A program made the translations under genes and the position numbers. The notes under the pieces are model-generated. The model was not told the DNA's origin. It made no database searches and saw only the letters and a program-made list of their open reading frames with translations. Below are positions 22,007-32,929 of a DNA stretch of 64,000 nt, piece after piece. Every line of letters begins with the position of its first letter. Within the stretch, counting starts at the first letter, position 1. The stretch is from Cunninghamia lanceolata (Eukaryota; Streptophyta; Pinopsida; Cupressales; Cupressaceae), in NCBI GenBank assembly GCA_027924645.1, contig BSBN01001752.1, positions 14,995,001-15,059,000 on the forward strand. The letters run 5' to 3'.

Positions 22007-25000
22007 TTAAAGTTCTTGGTACATATAATTTGGATCCTCTCTATCTTTTATTATCTCTAAAATCCTTTCATGATCTTCAATAGGCAACCTCCACCTTTGT
22101 TTGGCACGTCCTTTTTTTGGTAAAGTTTCAAGATTTATTCGTGTTGCTATAACTAAGTGACTATAATGCAGAACCTTTTGACTTGGCATATAATCAATAA
22201 ATATAATACCATTTGTATCTATCTTTGTTTGTTGATAATATGTGCCTTCAACAACCACTGATCCAGTTGGATACTCTTGTCCATCACCATCTGTCATTGA
22301 TTCTAACAATTTGCATTTTGGTTGCGTACATCTTAGTAGATAGTAATCTACACCTTCTGTATTGTCAGGATCTGCAAGAACAACAAAAATATCTCCTTTA
22401 CAAACCATGTAGTACAAGTTAAAATTCAATTTAAAAATTTTAAAAATTATAAATCAAATGTACAAGTTAAAATTCAATTTAAAAATTTAAAAAATTTACC
22501 TGTAACAACTAAATCTGATACACATTCGTAATCAGCTGAATACAAAGGATTATAGACATCTACAATGTCATTATCTTCAAAAGGGTCCGACGTGGCCACT
22601 AATTGTTTTATTTCTCATTCTGAAACATACCCATCTCTAATATTCTCACATTGTAGAGTATTTGCATTGTTCTCAATGCAATCAACACAAAAACATGATT
22701 TTTCTCACTTGAATTACAAGAGGCCTGCTATGTCCTATTGTCATGATTTGATGCAAACTTCTAATACCACTAATTGTTTGACAATTAATAAGAGTTGATC
22801 AATCAATATCTGTTTAAATTTCAATCATCCAATTAAAAAGTGTATAAAATTAAAAATTCATGTACACACATTGAAATTCAAAACAAAATATTTATGTACC
22901 TTTAACTTCCCAAAAATAATGTGTGTTGTATATTGAGTCACGGACGACAAAATAACTTTTGCACCATTCAACAATTTCATTTGCATTCTTTATGGCATTA
23001 CCTGCAAGTTCATGTTGGTGAAATGTCAAGTTAAGCTTGATTTTCTAATTGAAAGGAAAAGACAATCTAAAAAAATATAATTACATTTTTTTAAAAATCC
23101 AACAAGAGAAATATTGAAAATCTGCAACATTGGATATATATCAAAACCATTAAATTGCATAATGACTTAAGCTTCCACTTCTGAACACATGCAATATATT
23201 GAGATCTACACTTTTTTTCCTAACATGTTTAAATTTATTTAAAATATATTTAAGAATTTAAATTTGTATTCCATATTGTATTACCTGCAAGTTCATGTTG
23301 TCGAAGTGCATATTTCACAGATGCTCCAGCTCCATCATGCTCTCCTTTTCCATGTCCACTCTCATAGAAATTTCACAAAAATTGAATGTTCCGTTTAATA
23401 TGTTGTTGGCTTAACCAATTAAAAGCTTTTACAGACTTAAATTAGTCTGTGAAGTTACAAACAATTTCAAATTTAAAACTAAAATTAAAAAAAAAAACTA
23501 TATACATCGAGATACAACATATTTAAGTAACTGAATAATTCAAGTTTACAAGTTAATTACACAAATAAATATAATATTATTTTAAAAAATAATTAAATCA
23601 ACACTTACCAGCACATCCATCAGACCATATCTAATGTTGTGAAGCATCTATTTGACATCGTCTTAGGTTTTCAAAAAATATTGCAAAACAATGGGCTACA
23701 TAGCTTCTATCATGACCTGTATCATCACTGATATAAAAGTGCATCTCTTTGATGATAATTTGTTCATCTTTGCTACTTTGTACACCATCCACATGTTCTT
23801 CAGCATGCCTATAACAAACTTGTACAAATATTGCAACTTGCTCTAAATGATAATATTGACTTTGAATCTCACTTTGAGGACTAAATGTATAGTTCTCAGA
23901 AAAATCAACAATAGACAGAATACAACCTGGTGGAAAGCAATTCTTTGAGTCACGAAATTGCTTAGCTTGCCATCTAGCACCATGACAATGTTCAATATGT
24001 GGATATATGATATTGCAAAATTTTTTCATAAACTCATTGCTTGACAATTCACTCTCTTTGAGAACAATTTTTCTACTCTCAATTCCTGATTTTGTTGAGT
24101 ACTTCTCATATTCAAATCTCTTCCACATAACTTGCATCAAATGATCAATATTGTCAACCTGTACAAGATTCTTCAAATTTTTACAATCATTACATATATT
24201 TTTTATACACTGCACTTTGAATTCATCTGAATCTTCTAATTTTTCACATAGAAGAGTTTTCACAAATTGTGTTATACTTCCAGGGGTGACTATATTTGGA
24301 TTAATTATTGCCATAGGTTTTTTATATGACTGTAGGTGTAGATGAAATTCAATATGATTTCGACAACAACAAGTCTCATGTACCTTATTTATACGTACAA
24401 AACTTGGTCGTAGACTCTCAAACATCCTTTGATAAATTTTCACATCTGAAAATTCTTGCTTGAATGCTTCAAAAAGTTCACTTTGTGTTGTATCTATAAA
24501 ATGTTTGGGATGTGAAATTTTTGTACCATCTTCACCTTTTATCTGTATAGTGTCCCTTCTATTGGAAGAAACACGAGAGTGGTTGGTCCAATATTCAATC
24601 ACCTGTTCCTTTACATCTTCTGAGATTCTATCTTTTTGGAGAACCCTGCAAATATTTACCTAATTTTTCTCAACATTTCCATCCAATCTATTTCTCCTTG
24701 CAATATATCTTTGAATAGTTCTCCTAGAAACATTGAGTAATTGGGAAATTGCTTGAACTTGTCTTCTATGTGATAATTTCTTACTAGAAATTATAGTCAT
24801 TAATGCTCTACATGCAACACTTAAATCAATAGCTCGACTCTTGCTTTCAATAGAATTCAATGCTTCTTTTAGGTTTTCAACTATTGTTTGTTTTAATGAA
24901 CTTGATGACTTTTTCTTATTATCAACCCCTAACAACTCCAAAGCAGAGGCCTTCTCTTTCTTCCTAAATAACTTTGCAAATAACTGTGCTCTTCCAATTA

Positions 25001-25295
25001 TAGACTTATTTTCAAAAAATTCTTCCCATATTTTTTTAGAGTGTAATTCTACTGTACTTTCAGGTATCATATCTTCAGATGAAATATTTTTGAAAAGAGA
25101 ATCCTCATCCATCTCCATTAGATTTTCCATACCAAGGAAAAAATTTCTATCACCACCTTCAATTTCTTCTCGTACCTGTGCTCCTTGGTCATCAACAATT
25201 TTCATGGGTTGTTCTTGAGTAGATGTTCCTTCATCGACATTTTTAGTATCTCTTCTTTGATCATACAACCTTTTTCTTGTCTTTTTATTGCCCAT
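22007..25295 (-). pseudogene. Transposase-like gene of the DNA transposon, five or more exons
   Basis: Minus strand, from MGNKKTRKRLYDQ at 25295. Exon 1 (25295-23609) has an acidic N-terminus, a helix-turn-helix-like AISQLLNVSRRTIQRYIARR near 24700, and ETCCCRNHIEFHLHLQSY. It then has HGARWQAKQF, CILSIVDFSENYTF, IQSQYYHLEQVA, MHFYISDD and WSDGCAG at the donor. Exon 2 (23446-23285) has FYESGHGKGEHDGAGASVK. Exon 3 is 23001-22900. Exon 4 (about 22770-22500) has SCFCVDC. The last exon (about 22420-22007) has GDIFVVLADPDNTEGVDYYL. The D(FSENY), D(WSDG) and E/D near HGKG would be DDE-type catalytic residues. The product would cut the TIRs in the nucleus. Stops: TAG at 24660 and 23631, TAA and TGA in exon 2, TGA plus a frameshift in exon 4. 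I recall similar blocks in poorly classified, mainly animal transposases. Confidence 0.7.
23002..23284 (-). other. 283-bp intron bounded by a 21-bp direct repeat
   Basis: Donor AG|GTAAT at 23285/23284 and acceptor CTTGCAG| at 23002/23001 lie in two identical 21-bp blocks (23280-23300 and 22997-23017). The intron is therefore exactly one period of a duplication. Splicing joins ELAG to NAIKNANE in frame. Confidence 0.7.
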
Positions 25296-26666
25296 CACAA
25301 ATTGATTAAATTTGAATTCACATGCATACAAAAATAACACATGTACAAACACTTTAACCTCTATTTTTTGAAGATCTAGGTCTACATTTAATAAATCAAT
25401 GGTTTTAATCAATTACATGTTTTAGAGCATGGTACCTAAGAATACAACTCTGCCCCTGTTGAAATCAATGGTTCTTTTTTCTCTAAATTTCTATAATTTA
25501 ATAATTTAAAAAAACCACCAAAGAGTTAAAAAAGCCAAAAAAAGGCATTAAAAAAGCACTTTCAGATCATTGTGTTTTTGAATATGAATTTGCCCTTGTT
25601 CAAATTAGTGGTTCTTTTTTTTCCAAATTTTTATAATTTATTTATTTAAAAAAGCTAAAAAAAAACTAAAAAAACTAAAAAAAGGCATTAAACAAACGCT
25701 TTCACATCATTGTGTTTTTCAAGATGACTCTTTCCTTCGAAATCTTTTTTTTTTAATTTTATTGTAATTCATTAATTAAAAAATAATAAAAAAGCCACAA
25801 ATTTTTTCAAAAAAAAAAAAAAACAAACAAATATATTTGACCGAATTGGATTTGGCCGAATACCATTAGGTCGAATCCCATTCGATCGAATATGTCTATG
25901 TGGCATCCTACTAGACAGCAAAGTCACCATTTTCTCATACTTTCTAAAACTTCCAACTTCTGCTCAATATTTTTACAATCAAAATTAATTTAAAAAAAAA
26001 AAGAAAAATACCCTTTTGTACAGCTCAGAGTGCTGAATGCGGAAATATATATATTTTTATATTTTGAGTAATTTTACAATATAAATATTTGAAAATAATG
26101 CAAGCAAGTTGTTCAAGTTCAAAAAGAGGCTAATTTGAAACTAACATAAAAATAGTAAAACATCATTTTAAAATTTGACAAATATATCATGCCCTAGACG
26201 AGACAATCCTCTTCAAAAGGATATAATTTATTTTTTGGAAATGAAAAATATTAAACAATAGTTAACGTTAACTGAAAACTATCAAAATCGGGTAAGTTTG
26301 ACTTTAAAACGTTATTACGAGAAAAATATAGATCAAAATTTTTATTTTTTTTCCCCATGCCCTAGATAATGAAGTCACCTATTTGGGAAAAAAAAAACAG
26401 GGAAAAATTTATTTTTTTCTATTTGTTTATCGACGTGAACTGAACATCACTTTTTCTTCAAATTTTTAGCATTTCAAAATCTGCTCTTAAATTGATAAAA
26501 AAGAAAATCAAAACAATTTTTAAAAAAATCTAAAAAATTAGACTAATAAACTTCAACAAGAGATCTACATTTTCTTAGTTTACATCATTTTGAAATTCAA
26601 AACATAAAGACCACTTTTATGTCATCGAAGTTGAGATATTTTTTTGATGTTGGCCGATTCCTTTAT
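25296..26666. other. Right subterminal region of the DNA transposon (AT-rich, repeats)
   Basis: Upstream region of the transposase gene. At 25443-25800 an AT-rich unit of about 140 bp occurs two to three times (GCCCTTGTT..GTGGTTCTTTTTT...AAAAGGCATTAAA...CATTGTGTTTTT). At 25838-25905 lies the subterminal motif cluster. The remaining 760 bp to the TIR have no ORF or motif I recognise. Confidence 0.5.
25838..25905 (+). repeat. Right subterminal motif cluster
   Basis: GACCGAATTGGATTTGGCCGA, ATACCATTAGGTCGAAT and CCCATTCGATCGAAT, then TGTGGCATCC. Same motifs and same orientation as the cluster at 11713-11850. It lies about 0.8 kb from its TIR, against about 60 bp on the left. Confidence 0.65.
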
Positions 26667-26695
26667 AAAGTATGACACAAGTTTGTGCTTTTACC
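26667..26695 (-). repeat. Right terminal inverted repeat
   Basis: Ends TTTGTGCTTTTACC; the reverse complement matches 11652-11680. Followed by CTTCA at 26696-26700. Confidence 0.88.
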
Positions 26696-27484
26696 CTTCA
26701 ACTATGGAAAAATAGGACATTATGTAGCAAAGAGTCTTAATCTAGAACTTGACAGTGAACAAGAAGATAATAGAAAACAATATAAGAAAAAACCTTTCAA
26801 TTTTAACAAGAAAAGTATTTTCAAGAAAATGAGTATAATTGCTGGAATAACTGATAGTTCATCAGAGGAATCCTCTGATGAAATAGATGAAACACTTTTC
26901 ATGGTAGCAATTATTGTTGTTCCAGAAGAAGAACAAGCAAAAATGTCCTAAAATGAAGTTGACTTAGAAAATTAAGTCTTGAAGAAAATAGAAAAATTCT
27001 TTCAGATACTCAAGAACAATTAAAATCCAAGGATAAAGAGTGTTGTTTCAAGGAGGCTGAAATAGTTAAACTAAGAAAAGAACTTGAAATGTGTAACAAT
27101 AGTCATAAACTTACTGATATGCTAGGTAAACAAAAAGAGTATAAAGACATGATTGGTCTAGGCTTCTTAAAAGGTCAATGATCTAATGATAATCAGTTTA
27201 AAGGTAAAATACCTTTTAGATTCTCTGGTTATTGTTTTTATTGTTATCAATATGGGCATAGAGAAATTGAATGTAAGTTTGCATTTAGAAAGCAGCCCAA
27301 TTTTCTGAATAGCAGGACCTTTAATTTTCTGAACAAGATAAGATGCTTCAACTACAAAGAACTTGGACATATTGCCAAGTTTTGTAAATCAGATATTATT
27401 TCTCTTACTAAGCAACTCAAAATGAAATGGGTGCCCAAAAACAACAAGGCTGTGATTGTTGAAGTTGCATTTCATGCAAAAAAA
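26696..27484 (+). pseudogene. Copia gag, C-terminal part (zinc knuckles, coiled coil)
   Basis: Continues gag after the transposon: CFNYGKIGHYVAKS completes the first knuckle, with Tyr and Ser in place of two Cys. An acidic SSEESSDEIDE stretch then ends at TAA 26949. A shift of frame leads to a coiled coil (EENRKILSDTQEQLKSKDKE), then QKEYKDMIGLGFLKG, and two more knuckles, CFYCYQYGHREIEC and CFNYKELGHIAKFC. An A8 run at about 27478-27485 separates this frame from the pol frame. It is either an indel or a remnant of the gag/pol joint. Together with 10877-11651 this is about 500 codons of gag. Confidence 0.75.
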
Positions 27485-30400
27485 ATGAAATCTGGGTTAT
27501 AGATAGTGGATGTTCCCATCATATGACTGGGGATAGAAGTAAATTTACTTCATTTGAAAATTGCTCAAGTGGATCAGTTAAGTTTGGTGATGATTATTGT
27601 TTATAGATCATAGGAAAATGTACAGTTCTTTTAGAAGATAACACACCTCTAGAAGACGTTTATTTTGTTGAAGGTCTAACTCATAATCTGTTAAGTGTAA
27701 GTCAGATTTGTGACAATGGATTTTATGTAGTTTTCACATCACAAGGCTACAAGATTCTCAAAAATTGAAAACAGGTCATTGCTTCAGGTTTGAGAACTAA
27801 AGGTAACATTTATAATCTACATGGATCTACTAATGAATGCAAAAACAATTTATGCTTTATTAGTCAAATTGAGGAAAGTAAACTCTGGCATAGGAGGTTG
27901 GGGCATATAAATTTTGATAACTTAGTTAAAATCAGTCACAACAAAAATGTTAGACATATGCCTACTATTTCTAAGCCTAAAAATCTGATTTGTAAAGAGT
28001 GTTAGCGAGGTAAACAAACAAGAAATGTTCATAAATCTAAAGAATAGTTTTCTACAGAACCTCTCCAGTTGGTTTACACTAACTTATGTGGTCCAACCAA
28101 AACAAAATCTTTAAATGGTGAAAGATATTTTATGTTATTCATAGATGATTACACAAGAATGACTTGGGTCACTTTTTTAAAGCATAAGTCTGAGGCTTTA
28201 GAGAAATCTAAGATCTTTAAAAGCATGGTAGAAAGAGAAATAGATTTACAACTGAAATGTTTAAGGTCTGATAAAAGAGGAGAATATACTTCTACTATTT
28301 TTCTCGAATATTGTGAAAAACGTGGCATAAAAAAATAGTTTGCAGCTCCTAGAACACCTCAACAAAATGGGGTGGCTGAAAGAAAGAATAAGACAATAAA
28401 AGAGATGGCTAGAACTATGCTTCAGGATGCTTGACTATCAAATACTTTTTGGAAAGAAGTAGTTCATATAGTAGTTTACACCTTAAATAGGGTACAAATA
28501 AGAGTCAGAACGAGGTACACATCCTATGAACTTTGGTATGGTAACACAACTAATGTATCTTATTTTAAAATCTTTGGCAGCAAATGTTATATAAGAAGAG
28601 AAGATCATCTAGGAAGTTTTGAATCACGATGTGATGAAGGGATCTTTCTAGGTTACTCTATGCATAACAAGGCCTACAAATGTGATAATAAGAGATTAAC
28701 AAGAATAGTTGAAAGCTCTAATGTCAAAGTGGTTGAGAAATTGCAGCAAGAACAGCAACCTCAGTTTCGACAGGTTGAAGAAATCATTCAAGAAGAGCCA
28801 AGTACAAAAGAAGAGTCAGAGAAATTTGAAGAAGAATCAGATTCTGAAGTGCCTCAAGGACAACCAGTAAGCCCTAAAACTAATACTCCTAAATCTTCCA
28901 TTTATACTCCTAGGAGATTGCCACAAAAGAATCATCCAAATGAACATGTTATTGGTGACTTCGACTTTGGCATACAAACTAGAAGAAAAATTGCTCAAGC
29001 AAGTTAGCAGGTTCATATTTGTCTAGTGTCTCAATTAGAACCTAAAACCTATGCTGAAGCTAGTCAAGATGACTTGTGGGTTCAGGCTATGATAGATGAG
29101 TTAGCCCAGATAGAGAAAAATAACACTTGGGAACTTGTCCCAAGACCAAAAGATAAAAATGTTATTGGGGCTAAATGGGTTTTTAGGAACAAACACTATG
29201 AAAATGGAGTTGTTCGAAACAAAGATAGAGTGGTTTGTAAGGGTTATTCTCAAATAGAAGGTATTGATTTTGATGAAACCTTTGCTCCTGTAGCTAGACT
29301 AGAAGCAATCAGACTGTTTCTTGCTTATTCTATTTATAAAAATTTCAAGGTCTATCAAATGGATGTAAAAACAGATTTTCTAAATGGAGACTTAGAAGAG
29401 GAGGTATAAATGGATCAGCTGGAAGGTTTTGTTAGCAAGGACAAACCCCATCATGTTTACAGGTTGAAAAAGGCTCTTTATGGGCTTAAACAAGCTCCTA
29501 GAGCTTGGTATGCTAAACTTGACAAACATTTACAGTCACAAGGGTTCACTAGAGGTGGTGCTGATAGTAATTTGTACTTTATGACCAAAAATGATTCCAT
29601 CTTAATAGTGGTTGTCTATGTGGATGACATTATTTTTGGTAGTGATGATGATGAACTTAGCCTATATTTTCCACAGGTTATGACTGCAAAGTTTGAAATG
29701 TCAATGCTAGGTGAACTTTCATTTTTTCTTGGTTTACAGGTTTCCCAACTCAAAGAAGGTATCTTTCTTTCTCAAACAAAATATGCAAAAGAAATGTTGA
29801 AATGATTTCAGATGGATTAATGTAATCCTATCAGTACACCAATGGAAACTGGCTGCAAACTCAGTGCTGATGTTGACAAGTCTGATATTGATCATACATT
29901 TTATAGGTCTATGATAGGTAGCTTGTTGTATTTGACTACCACTAGACTTGACATAATGTATGCAGTTTGTTTAGTAGACCGATTTCAATATGCTCCTAAG
30001 CAAGCTCATCTAAACATAGTAAAAAGGATACTTAAATATATACAAGGAACACATGATTATGGACTTTAGTATTCTAGGCATTCTAATTTTACTTTGACAA
30101 CATATACAGATGCTGATTGGGCTGGTAGTCTTGATGACAGGAAGAGTACCTCTGGTGGTGCATTCTTTCTTGGCGGAAGGCTAGTTGCTTGGCATAGCAA
30201 GAAGCAAGATTCTGTTTCTTTATCTACAGCTGAGGTTGAATACATTGCAGCCACTGCCTATTGCACTCAAATCCTCTGGATGGTTCAAACTTTGCATGAT
30301 TATAAGGTTACTATGTCTAAACTTGTCAAGATTTTGTGTGACAATGTCAGTGCAATACACATATCTAAGAATTCTGTGATGCATTCTAGTATCAAGCATA

Positions 30401-30573
30401 TAGATATCATATATCATTTTCTTCATGATAAAGTTCTTCTCAATGATGTTATATTGGACTATGTTTCTTTAGCTTATCAAGTGGCTGATATATTTACTAA
30501 GCCACTTCCCAGAGCAGTTTTTGAGGGTCTCAGGGATAAGCTTGGGGTTCTCTCTTTTTCTTCTCTGTATTAA
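27485..30573 (+). pseudogene. Copia pol: protease, integrase, reverse transcriptase, RNase H
   Basis: About 1,030 codons in one frame without a frameshift but with 11 stops: TAG at 27604, 28003, 28045, 28336, 29005, 30067; TGA at 27766, 28432, 29803; TAA at 29407, 29818. Protease DSGCSHHMTGD is at about 27500. Integrase zinc region LWHRRLGH..CKEC is near 27885-28005. Integrase core: the first catalytic Asp is Asn (YTNLCGP), the second is in LRSDKRGEYTS, and the Glu is in TPQQNGVAERKN. RT runs from [13 protein letters not shown] with [23 protein letters not shown] and YVDDIIFGS. RNase H has TDADWAGSLDDRKSTSGGA and STAEVEYIA, ending with YQVADIFTKPLP. Length and order are standard Copia. The stop types fit C-to-T decay. 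Confidence 0.93.
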
Positions 30574-30927
30574 TGTTTCTCTGATCTTGGACTTAGGGGG
30601 AGATTCTTGCATATTTATGTGCCCTAACAGTTTTCATCTTCATGTACCAATTCTCTTGTTTTCTCATCGACAGTCTCCTTAGTTGTTGTCTGTTTTTGCT
30701 TGCTATTATTTCTTTCTGGTACTGATATCCTCTTCTTCTTTCAGATCTTCTGGATAATTCTCGGTACTGTGAAAGTCTTGGTATGATTGTTATGTTTTTC
30801 TTTTCAGCTTTTCTGTATATTGCTGCCATTTGCTTTTATGCCCTCCCTTTGTCTTGATGACAAAAAGGGGGAGAAGAATCAAAGATGTTGTTGCTGTGTT
30901 TTCCCACCATGGACAAAGGGGGAGTAT
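30574..30927 (+). other. 3' untranslated region and polypurine tracts of the copia element
   Basis: Three G-rich tracts: GGGGGAGA near 30596, AAAAAGGGGGAGAAG near 30865 and GACAAAGGGGGAG at 30912-30924. The last is directly before the LTR and primes plus-strand DNA. Repeated tracts are a feature reported for sireviruses. Confidence 0.7.
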
Positions 30928-32929
30928 TGTTGGCTTCCTTCTTCTCCTTAGTTGTTGTCCCTGATGTTCAGACACATGGTTTTGTGGAATCCTATTGATC
31001 CTATTGCATGCTATGACTACAACACTGTTGGTATTATGATGTTTGGGTTTCATGCTCTTGCACCTTGCACTTTGTGGTCTATCTATGTTTTCATGGAATA
31101 CATGATATTAGTTTGACAACTTGGTTTAACAACTTGGTTTCTTTATTGATAAGCATCTTCAGGATATTGATGGTGAATAGCTTGGTTTCTTTGTTGATCA
31201 CAAAAGCATCCTTATAATATTGTTGGTTTGTTATAGTTTGCATAACATTTCATTTGCTTAGATGATGCTTCAGGGTTCACCTATGTGACCTCTATGATAT
31301 TTTGTTCTACAATAACAAGTATTGATGTATTTTTTATCATATTGGTTAGCACTATGTTTTCAGTGGGCATTGCGTTGTTATGGCAAAAATCATTGATCTT
31401 GGGTTCACGTTCAGTATAGCTCAGGTTGGCATCCTTTATAAGGCATCTTTATGTGCATTGATGTCTTGATCAGTTCAACATGGGTTGGCTTGTTTAATCA
31501 TATTCACATAATATATTGTCCCCATTATGATGCACTACTATAGTGATATTGACACACATGGCAACAATTTTATTATTTCTTACGAGCTACGATCTAAGGT
31601 TTGTAATGTTGTTTAAGTGATTGACCATGGTCGGATGTCTCTTATATCATTCTCCTAGTGAGCACCACATACTACACATATTCTTCATCGGCATGTTCTT
31701 AAGTCATGACCTCCTAAACAAGTTTATGGAGTTTTCAACATGGTAAAGTGCAAGTCTTTCTTCATTGAAAGTCACTGGTCTCTTTAGGGTTACCTACAGC
31801 TCCGGTTACATGGTGACTAATGGGAAAAAGGTATTCTTTGTTACTTTTTCTTCATATGATAATGTTTGAGCTTTGGTTATGTGCTTCATTCTTAGGGTTT
31901 CATACCCTACGCAGAAATGATGAGGTTTTATGGATGGAAGTTCTGGTTTTCACGGCAACTAGTTTGACTTTTGGCAGCAGGTGATATTGTCATGATTTCT
32001 CTTCTCTTATTTCAGCTATTTTTTACTGTGGCAGTTATGATTACTCATGCATAAAGTTTTATTTTTGTGACAGTTATAGGCTGTCGTGAATGATTCAAGG
32101 GAAATGTGTCTTTTGAGAAAATTTTTGAAAAGAATACATATTGTTTTCACTGTCAGAAATCTTTGCTTTAAGTGATGTGAATCGGGGTTACAACCCTGGT
32201 TAGGGTTTTGGCAAACATAAACCATGAATATACTGTTCTGTTCATGTTGAGCATTTAGTATGTTGATCTCAATAAAACTTTGTTACTATGGTTAAGGTTC
32301 ATGACATATCTTACTCGGTTTTGGTTTATAACTAAAATTTTTTGGGTATTCGATCAGACAAACTGTATAACAGTTATGGAACCTCCAAAAAGTAGTTTTA
32401 CCTGAAAAATAGAGAAACAAAATATGTTTTTGTACATGATATAAATATGTTACTCATAAAGTGTGAATAATGCAGTGAGTACAAAAAGGTTTGTCATGCA
32501 TTATTGATATTATATTAGTAAGGAGTGAAGTAAAACAGAGTATCCCTCTGTATGTAAATTTTCATATGACAGTTTTGTTAAAAATGCCAATGAGGTAAGT
32601 TGTCAGCTAGTGAGGCCTGTAATCAGTGAGATTTGAAGCCAGTGAGGCATTTTTTTGAGTGGTTTTATGCCAGGGGCTTTCCACTTAGGACAAATTACTG
32701 TGTCTTTAATTCCTATGGTATGCTTTCAATCTGTTGTTGAATATCTCAGTTTCACATCTGCACATAATCATACAGATTTACTTTATTCTATGAACATATG
32801 CATTTGATCAATTCAGTTGAATGTATTTATCTTGAATTCAAGTCAAAATCTGCAATTATTTCTACTAAAAGCAAAAAATATCTAAGATACTGATTCACCC
32901 CCCCTCTCAGTATCTTCACCACTCTAACA
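30928..32929 (+). mobile_element. 3' LTR of the copia element (2002 bp)
   Basis: TGTTGGCTTCC to CTCTAACA, paired with 8858-10812. Differences seen by eye are mostly A/G and C/T changes plus small indels. Hairpin at 32659-32684. Confidence 0.92.

Larger units (their letters stand above)
11652..26695. mobile_element. 15,044-bp terminal-inverted-repeat DNA transposon, superfamily not assigned
   Basis: Both ends start GGTAAAAGCACAAA; the inverted repeats run about 29 bp with three or four mismatches. It is flanked by CTTCA 5-bp duplications and sits in the gag zinc knuckle of the copia element. It carries a minus-strand transposase-like gene (22007-25295), a plus-strand accessory gene (16688-18421), subterminal motif clusters and much apparently non-coding AT-rich DNA. 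The TSD length and TIR do not fit CACTA (3 bp, CACTA), hAT (8), MULE (9), PIF/Harbinger (3) or Mariner (TA). The transposase motifs are not those of these families either. Both genes carry stops, so this copy is not autonomous. Confidence 0.85.
8858..32929 (+). mobile_element. Full-length Ty1/copia retrotransposon inserted in NB-LRR pseudogene copy 1
   Basis: Both LTRs, PBS, gag, pol and polypurine tract are present, with a near-perfect 5-bp target duplication. Without the 15-kb transposon nested in gag, the element is about 9 kb. Pol order is protease, integrase, RT, RNase H, which is Copia. The gag coiled coil with GLGF, several zinc knuckles, long LTRs and multiple G-rich tracts suggest a Sirevirus (SIRE/Maximus) relative; this lineage call is inference. 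In the last 190 bp of the two LTRs I count about six differences, so insertion is not recent. Pol carries 11 nonsense codons, so the copy is dead. Confidence 0.9.

Noticed and set aside
22430..22500. Short tandem copy of an AT-rich 50-bp stretch as a second intron-gain signature
   Set aside because: The copies do not carry splice sites at matching positions, so it is just an AT-rich duplication in the intron.
24841..25218. 125-codon plus-strand ORF
   Set aside because: Antisense shadow of transposase exon 1.
11652..26695. Polinton/Maverick, because of the 15-kb length and TIRs
   Set aside because: No DNA polymerase B, packaging ATPase, capsid or retroviral-type integrase is seen; the TSD is 5 bp rather than 6; TIRs are short.
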